Below, one piece after another: positions 48,571 to 59,220 of a DNA stretch of 64,000 nt. The stretch comes from Coffea arabica (lineage: Eukaryota > Streptophyta > Magnoliopsida > Gentianales > Rubiaceae). How positions within the stretch are numbered: position 1 is the first letter of the stretch; each line of letters opens with the position of its first letter. The stretch is taken from NCBI RefSeq assembly GCF_036785885.1, contig NC_092314.1:13103638-13167637 (forward strand), read 5' to 3'. A model generated the notes under the pieces. It saw only the letters and a list, made by a program, of their open reading frames with translations. It searched no databases and was not told the origin of the DNA. The translations under genes and the position numbers were made by a program.

Positions 48571-49071
48571 GGATCCCACATCGGTTTGAGGAAGGGAACG
48601 AAATGGGTTTAAAGGCTTACAATTTGGATTAAGTATTTTGGGTAAGTGGATTTTGGTCAAAAAATTACTTGGACTAACCATTGAACTCAGATCGTGACAA
48701 TTGGTCTCGTGTGGCTTTTGCGTGGGATAAGTCTGGGTCAGCGGGTTATGATTCTGACTACACAAAAAAGTGTAAGAAATTAAATGCTGTGCGGGTTTAA
48801 GTATCACATCGGACAGGGGCCACTTCTAGAGCCCGTACGAACCACCTCTAAAGTCCGAGCATAACCCAGTATCAGTCCCACGTTTGCAAGGACGCAAAGT
48901 CCTAAAAATGGCCCCGTCTAGTTTTTGCTGGCCTAAATGTCACGTCGGGTGGGGCCACTTCTAGACTCCGTATGAGCCACTAACGCTTTGAGGATCCCAC
49001 ATTGATTTGAGGAAGGGAAGGAAATGGGTTTAAAGGCTTAGTCCAATGGCTATTGAGTAATTTGGATTAAG
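48571..49071 (+). repeat. Direct repeats with ATCCCACATCGG cores upstream of the NLR
   Basis: GATCCCACAT(C/T)G(G/A)TTTGAGGAAGGGAA and ATGGGTTTAAAGGCTTA occur at about 48571 and 48991. Between them a second direct pair, (ATCACATCGG/GTCACGTCGG) then GGGGCCACTTCTAGA, occurs at about 48802 and 48937. Short direct repeats with this core are common in terminal repeats of small plant LTR elements, so a degraded TRIM-like element is possible. No primer site or polypurine tract was identified. Confidence 0.5.
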
Positions 49072-49296
49072 CTTCTGTGATCCTCAAGTAACTAACAGAA
49101 ACCAATAGGAATTAATTCTCGTTCAGCGAACGTAACTTTTAAGATTATTGAAGTATTCTTCTGCAAGAAGAATAAGTCCATATTCTTTTGGTTCCTGTTC
49201 AACCGAGACAGCAAGACATTTGAGTGGCTGGCATCAACTTCCCTGCAAGGAAGAAGTTTTACAAGAAAAATGACAGTAATAGTAACCTTCCTAGCT

Positions 49297-49306
49297 CTAT
49301 TTAAGG
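49297..49306 (+). promoter_or_regulatory. TATA-like box of the NLR gene
   Basis: CTATTTAAGG lies about 115 bp before the NLR start codon, a plausible core promoter position with a leader of about 80-90 bases. The start itself is in good context (ACAATGGCG). Confidence 0.4.
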
Positions 49307-49415
49307 AGTTGGTTGTAATCTTTAACAAATAAACAAGCATATCAGCCACCAATTAACTTGTAAAACCATTATCCACTCCCTCTTTCTCTCTTAGATAAGC
49401 CAGCCAAAGATAACA

Positions 49416-52400
49416 ATGGCGGAGGTTTTGCTGAGTGCATCTGTGGATTTCATAATTCACAAGTTAGCTTCAGTTGCTAATGAAAACATCAGCTTATTGT
49501 CAGGCTTCAACGACGACCTGCAAAGGTTGGGAAGATCAATCCCCATAATACAATCTCTCTTACTTGATTCTGAGAGACAGCCACCCGAAAAAGAAGCAAC
49601 AAAACATTGGCTGAAGAAGTTAGAAGAAATAGCTTATGATGCTGATACTGTGTTGGATGAACTCAACTATGAGAATCTTCGACGTCGGATCGAGGTACGA
49701 AATCAACTAAAGGGAACGGTACGCTACTTCTTCTCATTGTCAAATCCCATCATATTTCGTTTCAAAATGGCTCGAAAAGTCAAAAACATCAACTTGAACT
49801 TGAATCTGATAAATGATGAGGCAAATCAATTTGGCCTCAACAGGCTAGGTAGTGCACACACCTCTCCTTCAGTATCTAGAGTTCCTTCAAGTAGATTAGA
49901 GACTGACTCCATAAGTGATGCAAACGTTAGAGCAAGGCAAAATGAAGCACTAGAAGTGGTGAGGGTGGTGACCAGGCCAACCAATGAAGTACCTTCCACA
50001 TACGCCATCGTGGGGATGGCCGGCATTGGAAAGACAACATTGGCTCGGTTAATTTACAATGATAGCATAATTGAAAGTCATTTTGATAGTAGAATATGGG
50101 TATTTGTGGGGGAAAATTTTGATGTTTCAAGAATTTTGTGTCTGATTTTAGAGTCATTAACAGAAAAAAAAAATGAGGTACAAAGCAGAGATGCTTTGAT
50201 AAAAATGGTAAAAAGAGAATTGCAAGTGAAAAGATACTTGCTTGTCCTTGATGATGTATGGAATGAGTCCCCGTCATTGTGGGACGACTTCATAGCATCT
50301 TTGATAGGAATCAACCCAATGAGTGGAAACTGGATCATCGTGACAACGCGAAGCCAACAAGTAGCATCACTTGTAACGTCACATCCTTGCCTTGCCTTGG
50401 AAAAATTGTCAGATGACGATTGCTGGTCCATCTTGAGATACAAAGCATGTGCTAATGGAGTTGTGCCTTCAAAAGAAATGGAAACTATAGGAAAGAAGGT
50501 AGCACAGAAATGTCAAGGTTTACCATTTGCAGCAAGCTTAGTTGGGGGTATTTTGCGTGGTAAGGGAGTAGAGGAATGGCATTCCATTCAAGAAAGCTTT
50601 TCTAATGTAGTTTTTGAAGAAAACATGACTTCGCAACTACTAGGTTTGAGTTTTAATCAACTACCCTCCACGTCTTTGAAAAAATGTTTTGCCTACTGTT
50701 CAATTTTTGCCAAGGGCTCTGAAATTGAAAGAGAACAAGTAGTGCAGCTATGGATGGCAGAAGGGTATCTTGAACCCAACAAGGGAACTGACATGGAGGA
50801 GATGGGGAATAAGTTCTTTAACTTATTGTTGAAGAGTTCTTTATTTCAGGATGTGAAGAAGGATGTTTACGACAATGTAACATGTTGTAAGATGCATGAC
50901 CTGGTACATGAAGTTCTATGTAAGGCCTCGAGTTCAGAAACCAAAAGAATGGACAAGACGGCTTTGGATGATATACCTCAAGTTCATCACCTTGCACTAA
51001 ATTCATGCAAGGTAGAAAGATCAAAGACCATTGAGGAGAAAGCAAAATATGTGCGTACCTTGTTCTTGAAAGATATGGCATATGACAAAACGTTTCAGGT
51101 TTTCAGAAGCCTGCACGTTCTAAATCTAGATGGCGCAGTGATTGAAGCACTGCCAATCTCAATTGGCGTTCTGTTACATCTGAGGTTAGTTGATGTATCA
51201 CATACCAAAGTAAAGACTTTGCCAGATTCCGTTTGCAAGCTCTACAATTTGCAAACCTTAAGGACCACTGGGTGCGATTCTCTTAAGAGGCTTCCTAACA
51301 AAATCAGGAATTTGATTAGCTTGAGGCATCTTCATTATTACAAGGATGAAAAAGTTAAGATGCCCCTTCAAATAGGAAAGCTAACTAGTCTTCGCACATT
51401 AGAGTTCTTTAATGTGAGTCCAGAGATGGGTCGGGGAATTGAAGAGCTGGGAAGTTTAAAGAACCTTGGGGGTAAGCTAGAGATACGTAATCTCGAACAT
51501 GTTAACAGCAAGGAGGAAGCTGAGAGGGCAGACCTATCTGGAAAGAGAAATATACGTGAGTTGGAATTTCTGTGGAAGTGGAACTATGATTGGGATTTTG
51601 ACAACAATATTGGGGGAGATGTCTTGGAAGGCCTACAGCCTCACCCAAATTTGAAAATCCTTACAGTCAAGGACTTCATGGATGAATTTCCACCTTGGGT
51701 TAGGAGAATAGCTTCACTAGGATTTGATAATGTTGTCCAAATAAAATTCTTAGGCTGCAAAAGATGCAGAGAAATTCCATCACTGGGACAACTGCCAAAT
51801 CTCCAATATCTTGAATTGAATGGATTTGATAGTGTAACACACATTGGGCCTTCATTCTATTTTACTAATAATCACAGTGAATCTAATAGTAGTGGCAATG
51901 ATTATCATGGAAGAACATTGTATCCAGCACTGAAAAGTCTCACCATAGAAGACATGCCCAACCTGCTGGAATGGATGGAAGCCAGAGTCATGTCAACTGT
52001 AACCGCAGCAGATTTCCAAGTTGCAGTATTTCCAAATCTCAAGGAGCTGACCATTAACCGTTGCCCCCAGTTAAATTCTGCTCCAAGCCATTTTCCACGT
52101 CTCAAGCAATTAAGTATGTCAAACATTGAAAGTGGCTTACCATTGGGACGGATTTGCAGAAATATGCTCACAACTCTAAAAGATGTTGAGATCAGACTTG
52201 TGCATGAGCTCACTTCTATTCCCCACCAGATGTTGTACAATAATCGAAGTCTAACATCTTTGACTATCAGCTCTTGTCACAGTTTAGAGCATATTGCTGA
52301 AAACTTGTCTTGTTGTAGCCCATGTCTCAGAAAGTTGGAGATCATCAACTGTGAGAAGTTGACCATGCTGCCAGAAAGCCTATACTCTCTTCAGTCTCTA

Positions 52401-53135
52401 GAGAATCTAATGATATCTCAGTGTCCTAATCTCACATCACTTCCTAGCATACATGAAGAAGTAGAAGCCTTCACATCTCTGAGAAGCTTGAATATTTTAC
52501 ACTGTGATGGATTGACCGTTGTTCAAAGTAAGATATTATGCCACTGCAAGAATCTAGAATACTTGGAAGTCTCTCAATGTGCCAACCTCATCTCCTTCCC
52601 GGTGGAAGAATTGCAGCAATTGGGATGCCTCACGATCTTAGGTATATATAGGTGTCCTAGACTAACTAGTTTGCCAAAGGGGCTTGGATGTCTCACTAAA
52701 TTAAGGGAGTTATGGTACGGCCCATTTTCAGACGGAGTAGAGTTTGATGCATTTCAAGCTAGTCTCCATGGTCTAGAACAACTACAGTCCCTTTATTATG
52801 TGGAGTTGTGTGGATGGCTTCACTGGAACTCTTTACCTTACCAGCTTCAGCATCTTACAGCTATGAAAGAACTCTATATACTTGGATTTGGGGTAGAAGC
52901 TTTGCCCGATTGGTTCAGATATTTTCGATCTCTTGTGTATATTGGGTTCTTTAATTGCCAAAAACTGCAACAGTTGCCCCCCAAGGAAGTAATGCAGTGC
53001 CTAACGCACTTGGTTGATCTCACAATTGATGACTGCCCACTGTTGGGGGAAAGATGTACAAGAAGAAGCACGACAGATTCCGAGTTCTACAAGATCTCTA
53101 ATATCGAGAGAATCTATATAAATCAAAAAAAGTAA
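49416..53135 (+). CDS. CC-NBS-LRR (CNL) disease-resistance protein, R3a/I2-like
   Basis: A single uninterrupted frame of 1,239 residues. The Rx-type coiled coil covers about 1-100, with an EDVID-like motif in 71-83 (DADTVLDEL). The NB-ARC domain follows: P-loop GMAGIGKTT (200-208), [14 protein letters not shown], kinase-2 LVLDDVWN (276-283, the final W typical of CNLs), RNBS-B WIIVTTR (306-312), GLPF at 368-371, RNBS-D around CFAYCSIF (424-431) and MHD at 493-495. About 20 irregular LRRs run from ~540 to the end. All nucleotide-binding motifs are intact, so the protein is likely functional. Such proteins detect pathogen effectors in the cell and trigger defence by ATP-dependent oligomerisation. 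The recognised effector is unknown. Overlapping antisense frames are ignored. An alternative 3' splice form is noted separately. Confidence 0.95.
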   Translation: MAEVLLSASVDFIIHKLASVANENISLLSGFNDDLQRLGRSIPIIQSLLLDSERQPPEKEATKHWLKKLEEIAYDADTVLDELNYENLRRRIEVRNQLKGTVRYFFSLSNPIIFRFKMARKVKNINLNLNLINDEANQFGLNRLGSAHTSPSVSRVPSSRLETDSISDANVRARQNEALEVVRVVTRPTNEVPSTYAIVGMAGIGKTTLARLIYNDSIIESHFDSRIWVFVGENFDVSRILCLILESLTEKKNEVQSRDALIKMVKRELQVKRYLLVLDDVWNESPSLWDDFIASLIGINPMSGNWIIVTTRSQQVASLVTSHPCLALEKLSDDDCWSILRYKACANGVVPSKEMETIGKKVAQKCQGLPFAASLVGGILRGKGVEEWHSIQESFSNVVFEENMTSQLLGLSFNQLPSTSLKKCFAYCSIFAKGSEIEREQVVQLWMAEGYLEPNKGTDMEEMGNKFFNLLLKSSLFQDVKKDVYDNVTCCKMHDLVHEVLCKASSSETKRMDKTALDDIPQVHHLALNSCKVERSKTIEEKAKYVRTLFLKDMAYDKTFQVFRSLHVLNLDGAVIEALPISIGVLLHLRLVDVSHTKVKTLPDSVCKLYNLQTLRTTGCDSLKRLPNKIRNLISLRHLHYYKDEKVKMPLQIGKLTSLRTLEFFNVSPEMGRGIEELGSLKNLGGKLEIRNLEHVNSKEEAERADLSGKRNIRELEFLWKWNYDWDFDNNIGGDVLEGLQPHPNLKILTVKDFMDEFPPWVRRIASLGFDNVVQIKFLGCKRCREIPSLGQLPNLQYLELNGFDSVTHIGPSFYFTNNHSESNSSGNDYHGRTLYPALKSLTIEDMPNLLEWMEARVMSTVTAADFQVAVFPNLKELTINRCPQLNSAPSHFPRLKQLSMSNIESGLPLGRICRNMLTTLKDVEIRLVHELTSIPHQMLYNNRSLTSLTISSCHSLEHIAENLSCCSPCLRKLEIINCEKLTMLPESLYSLQSLENLMISQCPNLTSLPSIHEEVEAFTSLRSLNILHCDGLTVVQSKILCHCKNLEYLEVSQCANLISFPVEELQQLGCLTILGIYRCPRLTSLPKGLGCLTKLRELWYGPFSDGVEFDAFQASLHGLEQLQSLYYVELCGWLHWNSLPYQLQHLTAMKELYILGFGVEALPDWFRYFRSLVYIGFFNCQKLQQLPPKEVMQCLTHLVDLTIDDCPLLGERCTRRSTTDSEFYKISNIERIYINQKK

Positions 53136-53233
53136 GCTATTCCTACCTCTGTAGCTTAACTTGTGTACAAGTATCTCTAAGTAATTCTTATTTTGGCACA
53201 CTGATCTCTTACTTTGTTCTCATAATTATGCAG
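53132..53233 (+). other. Possible small intron at the NLR stop codon
   Basis: A strong donor, GTAAGC, overlaps the TAA stop and an acceptor TTATGCAG ends at 53233. Splicing would remove 102 bp, bypass TAA and end the protein Lys-Leu-Glu-His at TGA 53244-53246. The difference is only a few residues. Confidence 0.4.
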
Positions 53234-53246
53234 GCTAGAACACTGA

Positions 53247-54119
53247 AGGGCTGAATAATTCTTGTATAAATACTATGTCTGTCCTTGCGTTTGGTAAGAA
53301 CCCTTCCTTAACTCTGCACTAGAAAATGAAACAGCTCCCTGTCAGAAATTTAAAAATGAAAAGTTTGAATTCATGTCGTCTAGAATTCTATCATTTTATC
53401 TTTTCTCAGTGCCTTCTTTCCCAAAGTCCGTTCTGCATGAATGAATCACGTTGTTGTGGACCTATGCATGAGCAAAACAGGATCACATAGTTCACTAAAA
53501 ATTCACATTTTACTTGCTTCTTGTGTACAGTTTAAGCACTAACTTGAATACTTTAGTTGTTCTCGTACTATTTCACCTTTGGAAAATGGATCAAGTTTCG
53601 CAATTTCTCATTCATTTTGAAACTTGCATCGATTTCTGCTGTGTCTAGCGAGCAAAGTGGATTAGCTCTTATATTACTGTACTCCAGTACTTCCTTAAAG
53701 ATGTCAGCACTAGTTCACTGAACTTTAACAGAATGGTTGGTTTTTTTAATTTACTGCTATTATGCTTAAATTTAGTCAGTTTGTTGATGGGTGAAGGTTC
53801 TAAATTTAGCAGAAAGCCTGTTATGCATATCCAATGGTCTAGGTTGAATGATATTGATGCTTGTGGCACACCCGTATATATATTGTTTTTCCATCTGTTC
53901 TAGCAAACCAGAACCTTGTTTTGAATACTACTCTTTCTGTTTGAGGCATAACTAATATATATGCGTAACTCCTTTTCCAACTCTTCTAATCTCTTGGTTC
54001 TTTGTTCACCCCATTTTTCTTTACAATAGTTATATTCTTCTTATCAAGTATGCTGTTCTACATACTCTCACGTCTTGACTCTTTTGTATCACAAAAAAGG
54101 GTAAGAGGAGAACTGATCT

Positions 54120-54151
<32 letters not shown>

Positions 54152-54814
54152 TTTTCAGGTTATCTGTACAAGCATTTGAAGCACCTAGAAATAGTGTGTT
54201 TTTTTACTGCTTATGCTCAGAAGTAGAGATGATCAGTTGGACGTGTAATCCCAGTGATTTCACCAACTGGATTATCAGTTTCTTTTTGGCTTCAATCAAG
54301 CAATTTTAAGGCAAAAATAAAGAGATGTACATGATCGCGTCTGAAGGAAATTGAAGGGCTTGTGCTCCATGCACCATACTGCTTTTAATTTTTTCTTGGA
54401 TCTTGATTTAATTGTTTGTTGTTGTGCCCTTTATTTGGAATGTACTTAGTTGCTTAGCAATATTCAATAAAGTCCTTATTCCATAGACAATTACCGTGTG
54501 AATTGCAACAAGGAACTTTGTACTCAAATATCAACAAACCACTTCTAGAGAACATAAAACTCGTTTAACTTCCGTTATTGCCTGTAAAGCAAGAAAGATA
54601 GTGCTGAGATATGTTGAATTCACTTCTCCATTTGCAAATGATTAGTGGCACTGTACACATTGATCACAAAAGTTTTTAGGAACAGCAAGGAAACTGTAAG
54701 CATATTGATATGATCCGGATCCCCCTACTCTAATCCACCAAGATTTCGCATGCCCTACTCTAAACGCGAGTTTGGCAAGAGAACATAACCTCAAAGCTAC
54801 TAGATCCAAGTAAT
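53247..54814. other. NLR 3' flank
   Basis: No gene seen. A T-run of about 29 lies at 54121-54150. An AATAAAG motif near 54465 could serve as a poly(A) signal. The tail leads into a decayed NLR fragment. Confidence 0.45.
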
Positions 54815-55135
54815 TTGATTAACTATATCGTACGTCAACATCTCCAAGAAAATGTTTGTCCAATCGTTCAATTTCTGCCATGGACCCTGAAATTGAAAGA
54901 AAGCAACTATTCCAGCTTCAGAAGGCAGAGAGGTGGCTCGAACCAAACCTGGAGAAAAGTTCTTTAATGTAATATTGTGTCTGCTTGGGTGTTGGGAACT
55001 CTGTTTCTGTTGCAAAGTTCTATGTCTAGTTTTAAGTTCTGAAACCGGAAAAGAAAAAGGGAGGAGACAACTTGGGATGACATGCCTCAAGTTCATTACC
55101 TTGCAATGAGTTCACTTAAGGCTTAATTACATATT
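54815..55135 (+). pseudogene. NLR fragment relic
   Basis: Aligned by eye, this matches about 50660-51010 of the intact NLR, from just before RNBS-D to the region after MHD. Shared blocks include GTTCAATTT(C/T)TGCCA, CTGAAATTGAAAGA, GGAGAAAAGTTCTTTAA-like and CCTCAAGTTCAT(T/C)ACCTTGCA. It has several stops and indels, and the MHD region itself is deleted or unrecognisable. It is a remnant of a tandem NLR copy. Confidence 0.78.
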
Positions 55136-56277
55136 GTCCCACTGTAATTAGGGTCAACAAGCAAATATCCCCTTGCACTTGACCTACTAATTGCTGTTTA
55201 TGTCTACTAATTAAATGTATGTGGCCCTCATTGTTAGAAAATTGTTAAATGATCCTTTTTCGTTTTTATTTTTATTTCTTGTTCATCTTTCGAGTGTTAT
55301 ATTTAGATTTCTTTTTCCTCCTTTTCCTTTTCTACTATGATATGTAATTTTGAGAATAATGTGCTAAAGAATTTCTTTTTGTAGTACTCAAACATATATT
55401 CCCTCCATACCATAGGCTCATTTTCTTTTTGTATCTGTTCCAAATTATATGCTTATTTCCTTTTCAAAAAGGTAGTTAGTTTATCAATTTACTATTGTGT
55501 TGATATTTAATGTGTATCGTTATCAACAAAATATACTACTCCATTAAACAATTGTTCTTTTAATAGTAATTAATAAATACAACACTGAAACTAGTATATA
55601 TTAATGGAGGGCTATATGGGCAAAGTACTAAGCAAAAATGATCATATTAACTTTAATATCTCACATTTAATATCTCACATATCCAACTTCCAAAACATTG
55701 TACTCGATCAATCATATGTAATGTTTCTGCTCTTGTTTCTCTTGTCCTCAAGGACGAACCTTGACTGAGGCATACATCCCGTATTTACAGGCTGCGAGTC
55801 TCACGGACTGGAAAATGAAACTACCTGGCTTGCTAAGAGTATAATAAACGTCTCCCGTCTTGTTTTCTTTTCGGGTTCCAGCAATGGGCGGGCCACAAGG
55901 TACCTTGGCTTGGACCACCCCATAAAAAATTCGACTGTATTTAAAATCTGCCAAAAAAAAATTGAAGTAAAAATAAGCACAAAGAGAACAAAGGGTTTCC
56001 ATTTACATCTATATTTACAGATAAGTGTATATGATCGATTGAGAAATTTAGATGACTGGGTAGTCTGGGATCTTACGCAGTTTATCACCACGCTTGTGTT
56101 AAAACAGATGCAGCGGAACGGAAGAACACACGAGAACAAGCAAGAACAAATATGGGGAAAATTAGATTTTTTTTTATTAGAGTTCGGAATGTATCAAATA
56201 TTTTGTACAAAATGGATATAAGGTATATATATACAACCAAATAACCAAGTAGGCTTCATGTACAAGTAGATTATTCA
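55136..56277. other. Intergenic DNA with a possible Stowaway-like relic
   Basis: No gene. At about 55398-55545, TATTCCCTCCATACCATAGG at the left and TACTACTCCATTA at the right resemble degraded Stowaway ends (CTCCCTCCGT-type), with TA at the left edge. The remainder is AT-rich, with frames that carry no recognisable product. Confidence 0.4.
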
Positions 56278-56806
56278 TGTACAAGTAGGCTTCACCAGTT
56301 GACTCGATTGCTCATGCATGAGAATACTCTCTTTCGATCAGTTGAATCTCAAAAAAGGATAATATGAACAAAAAAAAATGTTAGAAGACTCTACACTAAA
56401 CTATAGATGACTTATATAACAGATACAAACTAAATCATGATCTGCCATCTTGATTTTAAGAGATTCATGTTTGTATCTATCATTTGTATATATCGTGTTT
56501 TTTTATCACTTTTTTTAGGTGAACTCATCCAATGATTTATGTCAATCTAGTGAATCTCGAAAACTAGCTGACTCTATTGTGAAACAATATAGAATTATTG
56601 CGTAGACCTCCATGTTTAATCAAAACCAATAGATGGAACTCTAGTCCTTCTATGTAATCAGAAACATATGCATTACACTCTCTTCTCCTTCAATCTGATA
56701 TGAATGAAAGAAATTTACAGTTGATCACCTTAACAAGTACTAATATTTCACAAGTGCGATCACAAAACAAAGTGAAAAAGTGCAGCTATTCAAGTAATTT
56801 TTTAAA

Positions 56807-57273
56807 GGGCAAATTATATTTTACCCCCTGTAGTTTAGCCTTTTTTTACATAACCCTCTATGGTTTCAAAAACTGTACATAACCCTCTTATGGTTTGGAT
56901 TAAAGTGTCAAAGTAACGGGAATGATCATTCATAACAGCGTCAACTAAAATGTCAAAATTACCCTTATGTAAAGTTGAAATTTATGTATTAACCAAGGGG
57001 GGTTATGTGTATATTTTAAAAATTATAAGAGGGTTATATGGTAAAATATTAAACTATAAGGGGATTATATGGTAAAATATAAAAATCATACGGGATTAAT
57101 GTGTCATGTATTTATAAGGGTAATTTCGACATTTTTATAAGTTCCGTTACGAGTGACTATTTCCGTTACTTTGACACTTTAATTCAAACCATGAGTAGTT
57201 ATGTATAGCTTTTGAAATCATAGGAGATTATGTAAAAAAGGATAAATCACGGGGGGTAAAATATAATTTACCC
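56807..57273. mobile_element. 467-bp MITE with perfect 9-bp target duplication
   Basis: The ends GGGCAAATTATATTTTACCC and the complement of GGGTAAATTATATTTTACCC are inverted repeats. The flanks are TTTTTTAAA on both sides (56798-56806, 57274-57282). The inverted homology extends inward through AACCCTC, TTTGACACTTTAAT-like and GGTAATTT blocks. The 9-bp duplication indicates a Mutator-like non-autonomous element, in the same family style as 41808-42274. Confidence 0.87.
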
Positions 57274-57444
57274 TTTTTTAAACGATTCTTGTTATCCAGA
57301 CCTGACAAATAATAAAGCAAGTCAACAAAGTTAGTTAAACAACCACGAGGATCAGTATCCGATCATTGCGCGTCAAATCATTTGTTTAACATTTCAGTTT
57401 CATCACGTAACATTTTATTTTAGTTCTCAGGTGCCAAACAGGTT

Positions 57445-57547
57445 GATAAGAGATGTAATGTATGTGATGTGATGGGAAGGTAAAATGGTGTATTGGAATT
57501 TGTGCCTACGATGCAAATAAATTGTTTTTTCTCAAATCACTCCCATC
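57445..57547. mobile_element. Partial relative of the foldback family at 209-480
   Basis: ATGTATGTGATGTGAT, GGTAAAATGGTGTATTGGAA, GATGCAAATAAATT and the end CCCATCCAAACAC parallel the interior and right half of the foldback element near the start of the window. A proper left terminus was not found. Confidence 0.35.
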
Positions 57548-59220
57548 CAAACACACGTATTATGTTTTGCATCTTGTAAGTGAAGTCGAAGTCATCTCTG
57601 CTGTGTTAGAGATTTTTAAATAAAATCTCCATTACTGGCCAGGCGTTTAGCCTTAGTTAGAAGCAAATCACTTATTCATATTTCAAAACTGCAAAAGCAA
57701 AGTCTTAGACCAATAGTAGACATCTGAAGTGCAAGAAAGTTGTTTTAAAAAACAAAGATAAAAATTTGAGATAAAATCAAAATTTTGTATTGGATGCAAA
57801 TTCGTGAGTTAGGATAAAACCAAAATTTTATGATTGGCCCATTATTTATTTATTTTTTGTCAATATAGGCTCATTACTATTATTTTTTAATTTGTGTGCT
57901 CATTACGTGTTTTCAGGACACAGATAGGACTATCAATGGATACCAACCATTTAGTTAAAAAATGATTAAAATGATTCTTGTAATTGAAACCCAAAAAATA
58001 ATAATGTAAGTCAACAAATTTATTTAACTAACCTCGAGGAATAGTGTATGATCATTGAGATGGTACCAATTTCAGTTTTAGTCCCACTTATCACGTGAGG
58101 ATAGAGAAATTTGAATTAAACCAAATCAATTTGAGTTATTAAAAAAATTAAAGAGTTCGTGACAATTTAAATAAATAAAACACTTGACATAAATATGATA
58201 ATCGCACTGAGTTACTACTTACCACTAAAAAATGGCACGGATCCCATGTGCAGATAGGACTATCAATGGGTCCGGCCATTTAGCTAGAAAATGATTTAAA
58301 TGATTCTTGTAAACCAAACCCGAAAAATGATTAATGTAAGTCAACAAAGTTATTTAATGGGTCCGGCCATTGCTTAACATTTTCGTTCGATGTTATCTCA
58401 AAAAAAAAAAAAAAAAAAAAAAAAAAACCAATGGCAGAAGTTATCAGTTCTTCTATTCTGTGGCTTGAGGACATAGGATAAAATATTTGCCCCACATTTT
58501 TTTTATTATAAAAAAGTTTAATTTTACTTAGTTAAATTGAATGCAATTTGGGGACTTGGGATAAGATCAAAATTTTATTGTGTGCACGATTTGGGGAGTG
58601 AGGATAAAATCAAACTTTTGTGATAGGCTCATTGTTTTTTTAATTAATCAAAATGTAGGAGCAGCCTTCACCAGTTGCCTCATCTGTTGAATGTCAACAA
58701 ATATATTATGTCTACAAAAGAATAATTTCAATCCACTTAAAAAAAAATCTATGGTGAAATAATAATTGCCTAGAAATGCCATCTTTGTCTAAATTAATTA
58801 TGGACCCAAATTCTAATACTCTCTTGTCATTGATCGAAATATCAATCGCAAAAAAAAAAAAAAAAATTGCACTTGATCACCTAAATAAGTACTAACATTT
58901 TACAAATTTGTCCACCAAAAAGAAAAATATATATATATGGAAAAGAAAACTACAAAAATCAAACCTGAAAACAAATAATCCAAGTCAACAAAGCTGTCTA
59001 AGTAAGTACAAGGAACATTTTTCTCATTGTGTCTCGAATGGTTTGTTCGAGATTTTAGTTCCTGCATGTAACATTATTTGGTTCCCAAAAAAAAAGGACA
59101 ACCACCATTAGTATTCCAAATCTTTAGCCTAGTTTGAAAGGCAACAAATTTGATCAAGTGATAGTTTAAAAACAAAGTATGAGCAGAATAATAGATCTAT
59201 AAAGTGCAAGTACGTTGTTT

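Larger units (their letters stand above)
56278..59220 (+). repeat. Patchwork of diverged tandem duplications
   Basis: Matching blocks include TTCACCAGTTG (56291, 58670), TTGATCACCT...AAGTACTAA (56717, 58873), AAGTCAACAAAG (57320, 58333, 58982), GATAGGACTATCAATGG (57923, 58253) and AGGATAAAA.CAAA.TTTT (57811, 58602). Periods of about 330 bp, 790 bp and over 1 kb overlap. No ORF is shared between units. Confidence 0.62.

Noticed and set aside
49826-53201. Antisense ORFs across the NLR gene
   Set aside because: They are shadows of the 1,239-residue plus-strand gene, with no independent motifs or start context.
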